Shown: positions 16,956 through 26,560, counted from the stretch's first letter. The stretch: 64,000 nt of DNA from Thioclava dalianensis (GCF_000715505.1 NZ_JHEH01000014.1:28459-92458), one strand, 5' to 3'. A program made the numbers and translations. The notes: generated by a model from the letters alone, not told the origin.

Positions 16956-18797
16956 ATGGACAATCAGAATAAGAACCTTCTTCTAACTCTCGTGCTTTCG
17001 GCAGTCGTGATTGCGGCTTGGGCTTTCTTCTTCCCGCCCGAGCAACAGCAGCCGGCACCGAATGCCGGACAGACGACGCAACAGGCCAATGCGCCCGGTG
17101 CAGCGTCTACCTCGGCAAGCGCGCCGCAGGCCAGCCCGGGTACCGCGCCCGCAACAGCCGCCGCCACGCTGGGCAGCAACGTGCAGAACGCACCGCGCAT
17201 TCGGATCGAGACGCCCGAAGTCGAAGGGTCGATCTCGCTCGCAGGGGGCCGGCTCGATAACCTGTCGCTCAAGAAATACAAAGAAACGCTGGCCAAAGAT
17301 TCGCCCGATGTCCGCCTTCTGACCCCGATCGGTGGCGTCGACGGCAGCACGACCAAGCCCTATTACGTCGTCTATGGCTGGTCGCCCGCAGGCGACCTGC
17401 CCGCCAATCAGGTGCCCGGCCCAGACACGCTCTGGAGTCAGGTTGGCACCGGCGAGCTGACGCCCTCGACCCCGATTACGCTGCAATGGGACAACGGCCA
17501 TGGCCTGACCTTCCAGCGCGAGATCTCGGTCGATGACAAATATCTCTTCACCATCAAGCAATCGGTGAAAAACGGCACCGACAAGCCGGTGAAGTTGGCG
17601 CCTTACGGCATTATCGCGCGGCACGGCATCCCCGAGGAACGTCGCGTCTACGTCCTCTTCGAGGGCGCTGTGCGGATGACCGATGGCGAGCTGGAAGAGG
17701 TGAAGTACAAAAACATCACCAAGCTCGACAATCAGGGCGCCGAAGGTCAGGCGCAGGTGCTTCAGGCCCAGAAAGCGGGCTGGATCGGCTTCACCGATAA
17801 ATACTGGCAGACGATCCTCGCGCCGGTCTCGGGGCCCTTCACCTCGGTCGTGAAATATTCGGGTGAAGCGTCCAATATCTACCAGACCGAGTCGCGCCTG
17901 CCCGTAATCGACGTGGCCCCCGGCGCAACGGGCGATGCCTCGACGCATCTCTTTGCGGGTGCCAAGGAATGGGAAACCCTGCGCGACTATCAAGACAATG
18001 TTCCAATCCAGAACTTCGTCGACTCGATCGACTGGGGCTGGTTCTTCTTCCTGACCAAGCCGATGTTCCGCCTGCTGCATTTCCTGCATGACGCGATCGG
18101 CAACATGGGCTGGGCGATCATCGCGCTGACCTTCATCATCAAGCTGATCGTCTTCCCGCTGGCCCGCAAATCCTACATCTCGATGGCGCGCATGAAAGAG
18201 CTGCAGCCCGAAATGGAGAAGATGAAGGAAGCCGCAGGCGGCGACCGCCAAAAGATGCAGCAAGGGATGATGGAGCTCTACAAGAAGCATAAGGTGAACC
18301 CCGCTGCGGGCTGTTTGCCGATGCTGATCCAGATCCCGATCTTCTTCTCTCTCTACAAGGTGATCTACGTCACGATCGAGCTTTACCACGCCCCGTGGCT
18401 GGGCTGGATCCATGACCTCTCAGCGCCCGATCCCAGCTCGATCCTGAACCTGTTCGGCCTGCTGCCCTACGCAGCTCCCGCCATCACCTCGCCGCTGCAC
18501 ATCATCTCGCTCGGCATCCTGCCGATCCTGCTGGGCGTGTCGATGTGGTTCCAGCAAAAGCTCAACCCCGCGCCGACCGATGCGACGCAGGCGATGATCT
18601 TTGCATGGATGCCGTGGGTCTTCATGTTCATGCTGGGCAGCTTTGCCAGCGGTCTCGTGCTGTACTGGATCACCAACAACACGATCACCTTCATGCAGCA
18701 GTACACGATCATGTCGATGCATGGAAAACGGCCAGATCTGTTTGGCAACATCAGGTCGAGTTTCAAACGTAAGAAAACGGCTACCGACGGGAAATGA
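16956..18797 (+). CDS. yidC: Membrane protein insertase YidC
   Basis: 613 residues. The ATG at 16956 (MDNQNKNLLLTLVLS) gives the normal N-terminal anchor; an upstream start adds nine residues. After the first helix come an Ala/Pro/Gln-rich linker (~25-75) and the large periplasmic beta domain (~80-350). The conserved C-terminal 60KD_IMP region follows: KLIVFPLARKSYISMARMKELQPEM, NPAAGCLPMLIQIPIFFSLYKV and GLVLYWITNN. YidC inserts proteins into the inner membrane alone or with SecYEG. It overlaps the MOSC gene by 4 bp. Confidence 0.97.
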   Translation: MDNQNKNLLLTLVLSAVVIAAWAFFFPPEQQQPAPNAGQTTQQANAPGAASTSASAPQASPGTAPATAAATLGSNVQNAPRIRIETPEVEGSISLAGGRLDNLSLKKYKETLAKDSPDVRLLTPIGGVDGSTTKPYYVVYGWSPAGDLPANQVPGPDTLWSQVGTGELTPSTPITLQWDNGHGLTFQREISVDDKYLFTIKQSVKNGTDKPVKLAPYGIIARHGIPEERRVYVLFEGAVRMTDGELEEVKYKNITKLDNQGAEGQAQVLQAQKAGWIGFTDKYWQTILAPVSGPFTSVVKYSGEASNIYQTESRLPVIDVAPGATGDASTHLFAGAKEWETLRDYQDNVPIQNFVDSIDWGWFFFLTKPMFRLLHFLHDAIGNMGWAIIALTFIIKLIVFPLARKSYISMARMKELQPEMEKMKEAAGGDRQKMQQGMMELYKKHKVNPAAGCLPMLIQIPIFFSLYKVIYVTIELYHAPWLGWIHDLSAPDPSSILNLFGLLPYAAPAITSPLHIISLGILPILLGVSMWFQQKLNPAPTDATQAMIFAWMPWVFMFMLGSFASGLVLYWITNNTITFMQQYTIMSMHGKRPDLFGNIRSSFKRKKTATDGK

Positions 18798-19564
18798 CCG
18801 GTCACCTGGCCCATATCTTTCGCCACCCGATCAAAGCCATCGGATGGGAAGAAATCAAAAGCGCGCCCCTCGAAAGGGGGCGCGCCTTGCCTTTTGACAG
18901 GGTCTGGGCCGTGGCCCATGCGAAGTCCAAACTCGTACAGGACGGCCAGGGGGGCGCTGCCGAATGGGCGCGCAAGATCAACTTCCTGACCGGAGCCTCC
19001 TGCCCTGCCCTGATGGCCGTCACTCTGCACAGCCGCGAGGATGGGCGGCTGATGCTCGAACATCCTGACCTGTGGCATATCGAAATCGACCCGACCCGCC
19101 CGGAAGATGCCGACAAGCTCTTCGAATGGCTGCGCCCGATCTGGCCGTTCGACAAGCCACAGCCAACCGCCCTGCTGCGAGCACCCGACGACCAGCCGCT
19201 GATGGACCAGTCCCGCCCGCTGATCTCGCTGATCGGCGCGGCCTCTCTTGAGGATCTCGGCGCCAAACTCGGCCAGCCGCTGGCACGCCCGCGGTTTCGC
19301 GCCAACCTGTGGGTCGATGGCTGGGCGCCTTTCGCCGAGTTCGACCTGATCGGAAAGCATCTGCGCATCGGCGAGGCCGTGCTGGAACCGGTCGCACGGA
19401 TCGGTCGCTGCCGGGCCACGGATGCCAACCCATCGACGGGCCTGCGCGATATCGACATGCTCAAAGCTCTTGAGACCCATTATGGCCACACAGATCTTGG
19501 GGTGTTCTGCTCCGTGATCGAGGCTGGCGACATTGCCCGGGGTGACCCGGTGGAGGTGATCTGA
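18794..19564 (+). CDS. MOSC domain-containing protein
   Basis: 256 residues. The N-terminal MOSC_N-like beta-barrel (HIFRHPIKAIGWEEIKSAPLERGRALPFDRVWAV) is followed by a MOSC core. The core includes RPRFRANLWVDG, FDLIGKHLRIGEAVLEPVARIGRCRATDANPSTG with the conserved cysteine near residue 205, and a final DIARGDPVEV. MOSC proteins handle sulfur or molybdenum-cofactor ligands, as in YcbX or MOCOS. The reaction here is unknown. It is translationally coupled to yidC upstream and to engB downstream (1-base overlap). Confidence 0.85.
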   Translation: MTGHLAHIFRHPIKAIGWEEIKSAPLERGRALPFDRVWAVAHAKSKLVQDGQGGAAEWARKINFLTGASCPALMAVTLHSREDGRLMLEHPDLWHIEIDPTRPEDADKLFEWLRPIWPFDKPQPTALLRAPDDQPLMDQSRPLISLIGAASLEDLGAKLGQPLARPRFRANLWVDGWAPFAEFDLIGKHLRIGEAVLEPVARIGRCRATDANPSTGLRDIDMLKALETHYGHTDLGVFCSVIEAGDIARGDPVEVI

Positions 19565-20214
19565 TGGCACTGCCATTCCCGCTGGCTGAAGAACCCGACG
19601 AGTTCTCCCGCGAGGCCGGGCGCATGATGTTCGCCAACCCGGTCGAATTCCTCAAAGGCGTGGTTGCGATGTCAGGCCTGCCGCCTGCCGACCGGCTGGA
19701 GGTCTGCTTTGCGGGCCGCTCCAATGTCGGCAAGTCGAGCCTTATCAATGCGCTGACAAACCGCAAGAACCTCGCACGGGCCTCCAATACCCCGGGGCGG
19801 ACGCAGGAGATCAACTATTTCACGACGCAAGACGGCCCCTATCTGGTCGACCTTCCGGGCTATGGCTTTGCGCAGGCCCCGGTGGCCGTGGTCGCGAAAT
19901 GGCAAGCGCTTCTGAAAGAATATCTCTCGGGCCGCGCCACGCTGCGCCGGGCCTTCGTGCTGATCGACACGCGGCACGGCGTGAAAGCCGTCGACGAAGA
20001 GATCCTCACCCTTCTCGACCGTGCCGCCGTGACCTTTCAGGTCGTCATGACCAAGGCCGACAAGGTGGGCGTGAAAGACCGTGAAAAGGCGATCGAACAG
20101 GTGCGCGGGGCACTCGCGGCGCACCCGGCCGCCTATCCCGAGATCATCGTTACCTCTTCCGAGAAAGGCGACGGCATCGCCACGCTACGCGCCATCATCG
20201 CAGGACTTGCATAA
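19564..20214 (+). CDS. engB: Ribosome-biogenesis GTPase EngB/YihA
   Basis: 216 residues. All GTPase boxes are present: G1 GRSNVGKSSLINAL (~50), G2 TPGRTQEINYF, G3 DLPGYGFA (~97), G4 TKADKV (~160) and G5 VTSSEKGDGI. EngB acts in 50S subunit assembly. It starts at the last base of the MOSC gene. It is the last gene of the rpmH-to-engB run; a repeat-rich gap and the convergent gshA follow. Confidence 0.95.
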   Translation: MALPFPLAEEPDEFSREAGRMMFANPVEFLKGVVAMSGLPPADRLEVCFAGRSNVGKSSLINALTNRKNLARASNTPGRTQEINYFTTQDGPYLVDLPGYGFAQAPVAVVAKWQALLKEYLSGRATLRRAFVLIDTRHGVKAVDEEILTLLDRAAVTFQVVMTKADKVGVKDREKAIEQVRGALAAHPAAYPEIIVTSSEKGDGIATLRAIIAGLA

Positions 20215-20271
20215 ACTCCCGAACCCAAAAGCTTGGAGGCTCTGCCCCCGCAGCCAAACCCTGCGGCTTTG

Positions 20272-20395
20272 ACTACTCCCCCGGGATATTTGGATCAAGC
20301 GGAAGAGAGGCGTGGCTGTTCTCTTCATCTTGGCCAAAATACCTCAGGGGTGAATTCGGCACAGCCGAAGAGGGGGCAGCGCCCCCTGCCCGCTC
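20272..20395. repeat. Intergenic repeat element, copy 1 (inverted pair)
   Basis: The gap between convergent engB and gshA holds GGGATATTTGGATCAAG (20284-20300) and, about 35 bases on, a reverse-oriented relative, TTGGCCAAAATACCTCAGGGG. A short hairpin-rich tail follows (GCCGAAGAGGGGGCAGCGCCCCC). The same core and tail occur once more at 32233-32304. It looks like a dispersed gene-end repeat and may form a transcript-end structure for both genes. Confidence 0.6.
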
Positions 20396-21766
20396 TCAGT
20401 AGCTATAATCTTCGTAGATCCGGCTCAGGTCGCCTTGCCATGCACCGTGATATTTCTCCAACAGCTCGTCTGCCGGGGTGCGGCCCGATTCAACCGTCTC
20501 CTCAAGCGTATTGAGGAAATGGGTCTCGTCGGGGATCAGGCCACCGGCGCCGGGACGGGCGCGTGCGGCGAGGCCTGCCTTAGAGATCGCCACGGTTTCA
20601 CGTGCCAGATCATGCAGGCGGATCCCGTTGAACTCGCCTTGCAGCGCATCGCGGGCCGCAGCCACGCGTAGCCCGTCGCGGGTCTCGGCATCCCAGCCCC
20701 GGATCAGATCATGGGCCGCGTCTAGCGCGGTCTCGTCATACAAGAGGCCCACCCAATAGGCCGGGAGCGCGCAGAGGCGGCGCCACGGTCCGCCATCGGC
20801 GCCACGCATCTCGATATATTTCTTTGCGCGCGCTTCGGGGAAGACCGTCGTGAGGTGATCCGCCCAATCACTCAGCGTCGGCTTTTCGCCGGGCAACGCA
20901 GGCAGTTCGCCCTTCAGGAAATCGCGGAACGATTGGCCCAGAGCGTTGATATATTTCCCATCGCGGTAGACGAAATACATCGGCACATCGAGCACGTAAT
21001 CCACATAGGCATCATAGCCCGCGCCGTCCTCGAACATGAAAGGCAGCATGCCGGTGCGCGCGTCATCAAGGTTTTGCCAGATATGCGCACGCCAGCTTTT
21101 CATGCCATTGGGCTTGCCGTCCAGAAACGGCGAATTGGCGAACAGCGCGGTGGCAACGGGCTGAAGCGCCAGCGCGACACGCATCTTGCGCACCATGTCC
21201 TGCTCGGAGGAGAAATCGAGATTCACCTGAACGGTGCAGGTGCGATACATCATCTGGGTGCCGAGCGTGCCCACATCTTTCATGTAATCCGTCATCAGCC
21301 GGTAGCGCCCTTTGGGCATCATCGGCATCTGCTCTTGGCTCCAGATCGGGGCCGCACCGAGGCCGATGAAGCGCGCGCCGATATCATCGGCCACGCTTTG
21401 CACTTCGCGCAGATGGGCGTTCACCTCGTCGCAGGTCTGGTGTATCGTCTCGAGCGGTGCGCCCGAGAGTTCCAACTGGCCGCCCGGCTCAAGGCTGACA
21501 TTGGCACCCTCGCGTTCCAGACCGATCAGCTTGCCCTGCTCTTCGACCGGGCTCCAGCCGAAACGGTCGCGCAGCCCTGTGAGCATCGCCTCGATCGAGC
21601 GCGGGCCTTCATAGGGCAGCGGGAGTTGCGCATCGGCGCAATAGCCGAATTTCTCGTGCTCGGTCCCGATGCGCCACGCCTCGCGCGGCTTCTCGCCAGC
21701 GGCGAGATATTCTGCCAGCTGCTCGAACTTTTCGATCGGGCCGCCGCCCTCTTGCGGAATGGACAT
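20396..21766 (-). CDS. gshA: Glutamate-cysteine ligase
   Basis: 456 residues from the ATG at 21766 (MSIPQEGGG), with GAGGG upstream. This is the alphaproteobacterial/plant type of gamma-glutamylcysteine synthetase, which makes the first glutathione intermediate. Diagnostic stretches are REAWRIGTEHEKFGY (~37), VSLEPGGQLELSGAPLETIHQTC (~95), MMYRTCTVQVNLDFSSE (~155), YFVYRDGKY and KYIEMRGADGG. It converges on engB. Upstream on the same strand lies a small membrane-protein gene. Confidence 0.93.
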   Translation of the reverse strand: MSIPQEGGGPIEKFEQLAEYLAAGEKPREAWRIGTEHEKFGYCADAQLPLPYEGPRSIEAMLTGLRDRFGWSPVEEQGKLIGLEREGANVSLEPGGQLELSGAPLETIHQTCDEVNAHLREVQSVADDIGARFIGLGAAPIWSQEQMPMMPKGRYRLMTDYMKDVGTLGTQMMYRTCTVQVNLDFSSEQDMVRKMRVALALQPVATALFANSPFLDGKPNGMKSWRAHIWQNLDDARTGMLPFMFEDGAGYDAYVDYVLDVPMYFVYRDGKYINALGQSFRDFLKGELPALPGEKPTLSDWADHLTTVFPEARAKKYIEMRGADGGPWRRLCALPAYWVGLLYDETALDAAHDLIRGWDAETRDGLRVAAARDALQGEFNGIRLHDLARETVAISKAGLAARARPGAGGLIPDETHFLNTLEETVESGRTPADELLEKYHGAWQGDLSRIYEDYSY

Positions 21767-21845
21767 CAAACCCTCACACGCTCGTTTTCCGGGGGGAAAC
21801 AGGTGGCGCGGCAGGCGCGCCAAGTCAAGCGCGAAACCGTTGTGC

Positions 21846-22379
21846 TTATTTGCGACGCCAAAGGGCTTGCATCGCAAGCGCGCGGCCCGGTGCGGCCGAG
21901 AGCTCACCCATATCGATGCCGGGCAGGCTTGCGAACGCGTCATAGAGCGCCTCGGCCCCTGCCGCATCGAGCGGGATCATGATCGCCTCGCCCTCGCGCG
22001 TGCGCAGCCGCCAATATTGGCGGCCCGACAGCCGCAAAAGCCGGATCTCGACCAGCTCGCGCAGCGCGACCTCTCCGCCAAGCCCCTGCGGTGCCCCGCC
22101 CCCCGGAGCGGGCAGAGCTTGGGCGCGCGAGGCGGCGAAATAGGAAATGCGCCCTTCCACGACATCGACCAGCCCCGGCGCGCTGATCGCGCGGGCAAAG
22201 CGCAGCCTGCGCCAGCCGATCACCGCCCAGCCAAGACCGATGGCAATGACAAGCGCGCCCAGTGGCATCAGAAACCAGCCACCCAACCAGATCAGCCACA
22301 GGCCGAAGACGCAGACGCCGCCCGCCGCGATCACCTCACGCCAACGTGAGAGCACAGCGCTGATCTCGGGACGGATCAC
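21846..22379 (-). CDS. Small two-helix inner-membrane protein, unknown function
   Basis: 177 residues from a GTG at 22379. That GTG overlaps the rsmE stop by 4 bp (GTGA) and is the only start compatible with rsmE. Two hydrophobic helices are at residues ~18-33 and ~35-50 (VCVFGLWLIWLGGWFLMPLGALVIAIGLGWAVIGW). A soluble C-terminal domain follows with YWRLRTREGEAIMIPLDAAGAEALYDAFASLPGID. This layout is common in unnamed proteins next to rsmE in Rhodobacterales. I do not recognise a function. Confidence 0.75.
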   Translation of the reverse strand: MIRPEISAVLSRWREVIAAGGVCVFGLWLIWLGGWFLMPLGALVIAIGLGWAVIGWRRLRFARAISAPGLVDVVEGRISYFAASRAQALPAPGGGAPQGLGGEVALRELVEIRLLRLSGRQYWRLRTREGEAIMIPLDAAGAEALYDAFASLPGIDMGELSAAPGRALAMQALWRRK

Positions 22380-23101
22380 GTCCAGTCCCCGATCGCCGAC
22401 TGCCACAGGGTGATCGCCGCGCACACAGCCGTGTCGGCCCGCAAGATCCGGGGACCAAGGCTGATCGGGGTCACGAAGGGGAGCGCACGCAAGCTGGCGC
22501 GTTCGGCGGGGGAAAAGCCCCCCTCGGGGCCGATCAGGATGGCCCAAGGTCCGGGTGGCAGGTCCGCCAGCGTCTGAGCCGGGCCAACCAGCGCCTCATC
22601 GGCCCAGAGGATCCGGCGCGACGGATCCCACCCCTCAAGCAGCTTTGCGAGCGGTTGCAGATCCTCGACCGGTGGCACGAAGGTGCCAAGGCATTGCTCG
22701 GCGGCCTCTTTGGCATGGGCTTGCAGCCGGTCCTGACGGATCCGCGCGGAATTGGTAAAGGCGCTTTGCACCGGGAGCACCCGCGCGCAGCCCAGCTCGC
22801 AGGCTTTCTCGACGATGAAGTCGGTGCGCTCCTTCTTGATCGGCGAAAACAGGAGCCACAGATCGGGCGGGTCGAGCTGAGGGGCCGCCTGCTCGACACA
22901 GGCAAGGATGCCCCGCTTTTTATGGGCCTCGACGACCTCTGCGGTCCATTCACCATCGCGCCCATTGAACAGCGCGACACGGGCGCCGACTTCGAGTCGC
23001 ATCACCGCAAAAAGATAGTGGGCCTGATCGGGTTCAAGCGGCACCGCTTGCCCCGGACCCAGTGGGTGCTCTATTGAGAGCCTGATCTTGGCACGTTCCA
23101 T
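22376..23101 (-). CDS. rsmE: 16S rRNA (uracil-1498-N3)-methyltransferase RsmE
   Basis: 241 residues from the ATG at 23101 (MERAKIRL). RsmE is a SPOUT methyltransferase that modifies U1498 of 16S rRNA using S-adenosylmethionine. Marks are HYLFAVMRLEVGARVALFNGRDGEW (N-terminal PUA-like RNA-binding part) and SPIKKERTDFIVEKACELG. The SAM knot is ILIGPEGGFSPAE (~190) and LGPRILRADTAVCAAI (~215). It starts 13 bases from the divergent ubiA gene, so the two promoters must overlap the neighbouring coding regions. Confidence 0.93.
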   Translation of the reverse strand: MERAKIRLSIEHPLGPGQAVPLEPDQAHYLFAVMRLEVGARVALFNGRDGEWTAEVVEAHKKRGILACVEQAAPQLDPPDLWLLFSPIKKERTDFIVEKACELGCARVLPVQSAFTNSARIRQDRLQAHAKEAAEQCLGTFVPPVEDLQPLAKLLEGWDPSRRILWADEALVGPAQTLADLPPGPWAILIGPEGGFSPAERASLRALPFVTPISLGPRILRADTAVCAAITLWQSAIGDWT

Positions 23102-23113
23102 GAGGCGGACTTT

Positions 23114-24097
23114 ATGAGCGGACATCCCGAAATGCCAGAGGCTCAAACCTCCGATGATGGCGGCACTGTGGCCGATGCTTATGACGGCAACTGGGTGGAC
23201 CGGATCGCCCCGCCATGGGCGCGCCCCTATCTGCGGCTGAGCCGGGCGGATCGGCCCATCGGGACGTGGCTGCTGTTGCTGCCCTGCTGGTGGGGCGTGG
23301 CGCTGGCGGCGGCCTCAACCGGCGGCTTTCGCTGGTTCGACCTGTGGATCGCTGCGGGCTGCGGGATTGGCGCAATCTTGATGCGCGGCGCGGGCTGCAC
23401 ATGGAACGACATCACCGATCGCGATATCGACGGCGAGGTGGCACGGACCCGCTCACGCCCGATCCCCTCGGGGCAGGTCACCACCCGGCAGGCCTTGGCC
23501 TGGGCTGTGATCCAATCGCTGATCTCATTCGCGATCCTGCTGACCTTCAACCTGCCCGCGATTGTCCTTGGGATCGTCGCTCTGGCCCCCGTCGCCGTCT
23601 ACCCATTTGCCAAGCGCTTCACGTGGTGGCCGCAGATCTTTCTTGGCATCGCATTCAACTGGGGCGCGCTTCTGGCGTGGGTTGCCCATACCGGGAGCCT
23701 CGCTTGGCCGCCGGTGCTTTTGTATTTCGCAGGGTTGGTCTGGACGCTGTTTTACGACACGATCTATGCCCATCAGGACAAAGAGGACGACGCGCTGATC
23801 GGGGTGAAATCAACCGCGCGTCTGTTTGGCGATGATAGCGCGAAATGGCTGGGCGGTTTCCTCATCGCCTCGGTCGGGCTGATGAGCCTTGCGGTGCTGG
23901 CGGCGCTTTTGCCCGGTGCATCGCCGTTGCGCCTTGCCGTGGCGCTGTGTGCGCCCGTGGCCATGGCCCTTCACATGCTGCGCCAGATGCGCAGGCTCGA
24001 TATCGACAACCCCGATATCTGCCTCTCGCTGTTCCGCTCAAACCGCGACACGGGGCTTCTGGCCGCGCTGTTTCTTGCCATTGGCGCATTCGTGTAG
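23114..24097 (+). CDS. ubiA: 4-hydroxybenzoate polyprenyltransferase
   Basis: 327 residues. UbiA attaches the polyprenyl tail to 4-hydroxybenzoate in ubiquinone synthesis at the inner membrane. Two aspartate motifs that hold the Mg-diphosphate are present: NDITDRDIDGEVARTRSRPIPSG (~95) and YDTIYAHQDKEDD (~215). About eight hydrophobic helices are visible. The N-terminal ~35 residues are a polar extension before RLSRADRPIGTWLLLLPCWW. It is divergent from rsmE. Confidence 0.95.
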   Translation: MSGHPEMPEAQTSDDGGTVADAYDGNWVDRIAPPWARPYLRLSRADRPIGTWLLLLPCWWGVALAAASTGGFRWFDLWIAAGCGIGAILMRGAGCTWNDITDRDIDGEVARTRSRPIPSGQVTTRQALAWAVIQSLISFAILLTFNLPAIVLGIVALAPVAVYPFAKRFTWWPQIFLGIAFNWGALLAWVAHTGSLAWPPVLLYFAGLVWTLFYDTIYAHQDKEDDALIGVKSTARLFGDDSAKWLGGFLIASVGLMSLAVLAALLPGASPLRLAVALCAPVAMALHMLRQMRRLDIDNPDICLSLFRSNRDTGLLAALFLAIGAFV

Positions 24098-24173
24098 AGC
24101 CGTGACGATTGATCCCCGGGCCCCCGCACCGTAAGGAAGGGCTGCCGAGTCCACCGGGGAGGATCCCAGACCC

Positions 24174-26222
24174 ATGCGCGCGCGCAGCACACTCATAACC
24201 ATCGCAGCCTTCGTCCTTGCCCTGATCCTGTCGGTGGTGATCGCGGGAGGGGCCGCCACTGTAATCGAGAAACGCTCGCGCAGCGAAGTCCGCGTGGCGA
24301 TGGAGACGCAGGGCCATGACTGGGTTCAGGTGCAGACCGACGGGTTGCAGGTGATCCTCAACGGCACCGCGCCCACCGAGGCCGAGCGCTTCCGTGCCGT
24401 CTCGCTGGCCGACAAATATGTCGACAGCTCGCGCGTCGTCGACAACACCGATGTGGAGCAGGCCAAGGATATCAGCCCGCCGCCCTTCTCGATGCAAATG
24501 CTGCGCAACGAAAACGGGATCTCGCTGATCGGGCTGGTTCCGGCTGCGGTCGACCGCGACGCGATTGTCGCCGAGCTGAAGAAATCGGTCTCTGACGAAA
24601 GCATCACGGATATGCTTGATACCGCCGATTACCCCACGCCAGCGGGCTGGGATGAAGCGATGAAATTCGGCCTGACGACGCTTGAGACGCTGCCGCGCTC
24701 CAAGGTCTCGGTCGTGCCGGGCAAGGTCTCGGTGCAGGCGATCACCGACAGCCGCGCCGAGAAGGGCCGCGTGGAGACGTCTCTCACGCGCCGCCGGCCC
24801 TCCGATCTCAAGCTCGATTTCGACATCTCCGCACCGCGCCCCGTGATCACGCCCTTCACGCTTCGCTTCCTTGTGGGCACGGATGACGATGGCGAAGGAC
24901 CGCATTTCGATGCCTGCTCTGCCGATACCGAGAAAGCCCGTAACGAGATCCTCGCCGCCGCGCGCGCCGCAGGCGCCAAGGGCACTCTGAGCTGCACGAT
25001 CGGGATGGGGGTGCCCTCCCCCGACTGGTCGAAAGCCGCCGTGATGGCGATCAAGGCGGTGGGTACTCTGGGGGCGGCGTCGGTCACCTTCTCGGATGCC
25101 GATATCGTACTGAACGCGAAATCGAGCGTGCCGCAGAAAACCTTCGACGACGTGGTGGGCGAACTGGAATCGAACCTGCCGCAGGTCTTCTCGCTCAAAT
25201 CGACTTTGGAGCCCAAGGCAAATGCCAAGGCCGAAGAGGCCGTCTTTACCGCAACGCGCGACGGCAAGGGCTCGGTCGATCTTAAGGGGCGTGTGCTTGA
25301 TGCCCGGCAGCGCGAAGCGGTCGAGAGCTATGCCCGCGCGCAGTTTGGCCATGATAAGGTGCATGGCGCCACCCGGATCGACAAGACGCTTCCGGCGGGC
25401 TGGACGGTGCGCACGCTGGCAGGCCTCGAGGCGCTAGCATTGCTGCATGACGGAACGCTGACGGTGACGCCCAAGGATATCACCGTGACGGGCAATACCG
25501 GGGATCCGCAGGCTTCTGACGCAATTTCGCGCATCCTAACCGGTAAAATCGGCGAGGACGTGAAAATGGATCTCGAGGTGAAATACGACAAGCGTCTGGA
25601 TGCCTCGCTTGCCCTGCCCGATGGCAAGGAATGCGTGGCACGGCTCAATGGCTCACTCAAGACCGCCAAAGTCAATTTCGATCCCGGCTCCGCGCAGGTC
25701 TCCTCGGACAGCCTCAAGGCGCTCGACGCGCTGGCAGCTGCCATGAAGAACTGCACCGATTTCCGCATGGAGGTGGACGGCTACACCGACAATCAGGGCC
25801 GCGCCGAAATGAACCTGCAGCTCTCGCAAGAGCGCGCGCAGGCCGTCATCTCGGGGCTTTTGTCGCGCGGCGTTCTGATCGGGAACCTCGTGGCCAAGGG
25901 CTATGGCGAGGCACAGCCGATCGCGACCAATTCCACGGAAGACGGTCGCGAGCAAAACCGCAGGATCGAGTTCGTTCTGCTCGACGAAACCCCGGTCGGG
26001 GATGACAGCGACTCCAGCGCGGAGGGCACGCCCAACTGGACCGGCCCGATCACCGATGATGGCGCTGCGGCAAGCGATGATGGCGCGGCCACGGATAGCG
26101 ATACCCAAGCGGCCCCCGATGCGGATAGCGCGCCGCAATCCGACGCGATCCCGGTGGAAACGCCCAAGGACGGCACGCCACGTCCAGCCGACCGCCCGCA
26201 AGATCTTCAGACCAAAGGCTAA
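24174..26222 (+). CDS. OmpA-family cell-envelope protein with BON-like N-terminal repeats
   Basis: 682 residues. An uncleaved-looking N-terminal helix (residues ~8-28) is followed by BON-like segments (VQVQTDGLQVILNGTAPTEAERF near 50; GSVDLKGRVLDARQREAVESYA near 370). An OmpA C-terminal peptidoglycan-binding domain follows (FDPGSAQVSSDSLKALDALA, VDGYTDNQGRAEMNLQLSQERAQAV, NRRIEFVL, ~505-605). The last ~75 residues are an acidic, low-complexity Asp/Ala/Pro tail. It probably anchors to peptidoglycan from the inner-membrane side. A small coiled-coil membrane gene follows 11 bases later, then mipZ, suggesting an envelope or division role. Confidence 0.85.
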   Translation: MRARSTLITIAAFVLALILSVVIAGGAATVIEKRSRSEVRVAMETQGHDWVQVQTDGLQVILNGTAPTEAERFRAVSLADKYVDSSRVVDNTDVEQAKDISPPPFSMQMLRNENGISLIGLVPAAVDRDAIVAELKKSVSDESITDMLDTADYPTPAGWDEAMKFGLTTLETLPRSKVSVVPGKVSVQAITDSRAEKGRVETSLTRRRPSDLKLDFDISAPRPVITPFTLRFLVGTDDDGEGPHFDACSADTEKARNEILAAARAAGAKGTLSCTIGMGVPSPDWSKAAVMAIKAVGTLGAASVTFSDADIVLNAKSSVPQKTFDDVVGELESNLPQVFSLKSTLEPKANAKAEEAVFTATRDGKGSVDLKGRVLDARQREAVESYARAQFGHDKVHGATRIDKTLPAGWTVRTLAGLEALALLHDGTLTVTPKDITVTGNTGDPQASDAISRILTGKIGEDVKMDLEVKYDKRLDASLALPDGKECVARLNGSLKTAKVNFDPGSAQVSSDSLKALDALAAAMKNCTDFRMEVDGYTDNQGRAEMNLQLSQERAQAVISGLLSRGVLIGNLVAKGYGEAQPIATNSTEDGREQNRRIEFVLLDETPVGDDSDSSAEGTPNWTGPITDDGAAASDDGAATDSDTQAAPDADSAPQSDAIPVETPKDGTPRPADRPQDLQTKG

Positions 26223-26233
26223 GAGGACAGGCC

Positions 26234-26560
26234 ATGAACAGAACCGAATTCGTCATCGCCACCGCGATCATCCTCTTCGTCGCTTTCGCCCTTGGCTGGT
26301 TTGCCTCTTGGCTGATCCACCGCCTGACCCGCGTCAGCCGCGCCGATATGGGCGAGCTGGAGCAGATGGCGCAGGCGCTGCATGAGGCCGAGGAAAACCG
26401 CGATCAAACACTGAGCTATTTCGAGCAGCGCGAAGCCGAGCTGACCAACCAGCTCAGCCAGTCCGAGGCCGAGCTGCGCGCCGCGATGGAGGGGCTGCGT
26501 GATGCCCGCCACGAGGCCGAGGAACTGCGCGCCTATATCGACCGGATGCAGCAAAGCTGA
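26234..26560 (+). CDS. Small membrane-anchored coiled-coil protein
   Basis: 108 residues. One transmembrane helix (VIATAIILFVAFALGWFASWL, residues 7-27) is followed by a charged helical region rich in Glu, Gln, Ala and Arg (residues ~38-105), which should form a coiled coil. AGAGGACAG precedes the ATG. It sits 11 bases after the OmpA-family gene and probably shares its transcript. No named family is recognised. A small envelope or division accessory protein is plausible from context only. Confidence 0.8.
   Translation: MNRTEFVIATAIILFVAFALGWFASWLIHRLTRVSRADMGELEQMAQALHEAEENRDQTLSYFEQREAELTNQLSQSEAELRAAMEGLRDARHEAEELRAYIDRMQQS

Noticed and set aside
23862..25364. 500-codon reverse reading frame
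   Set aside because: Antisense to ubiA and the OmpA-family gene, both well supported by motifs.
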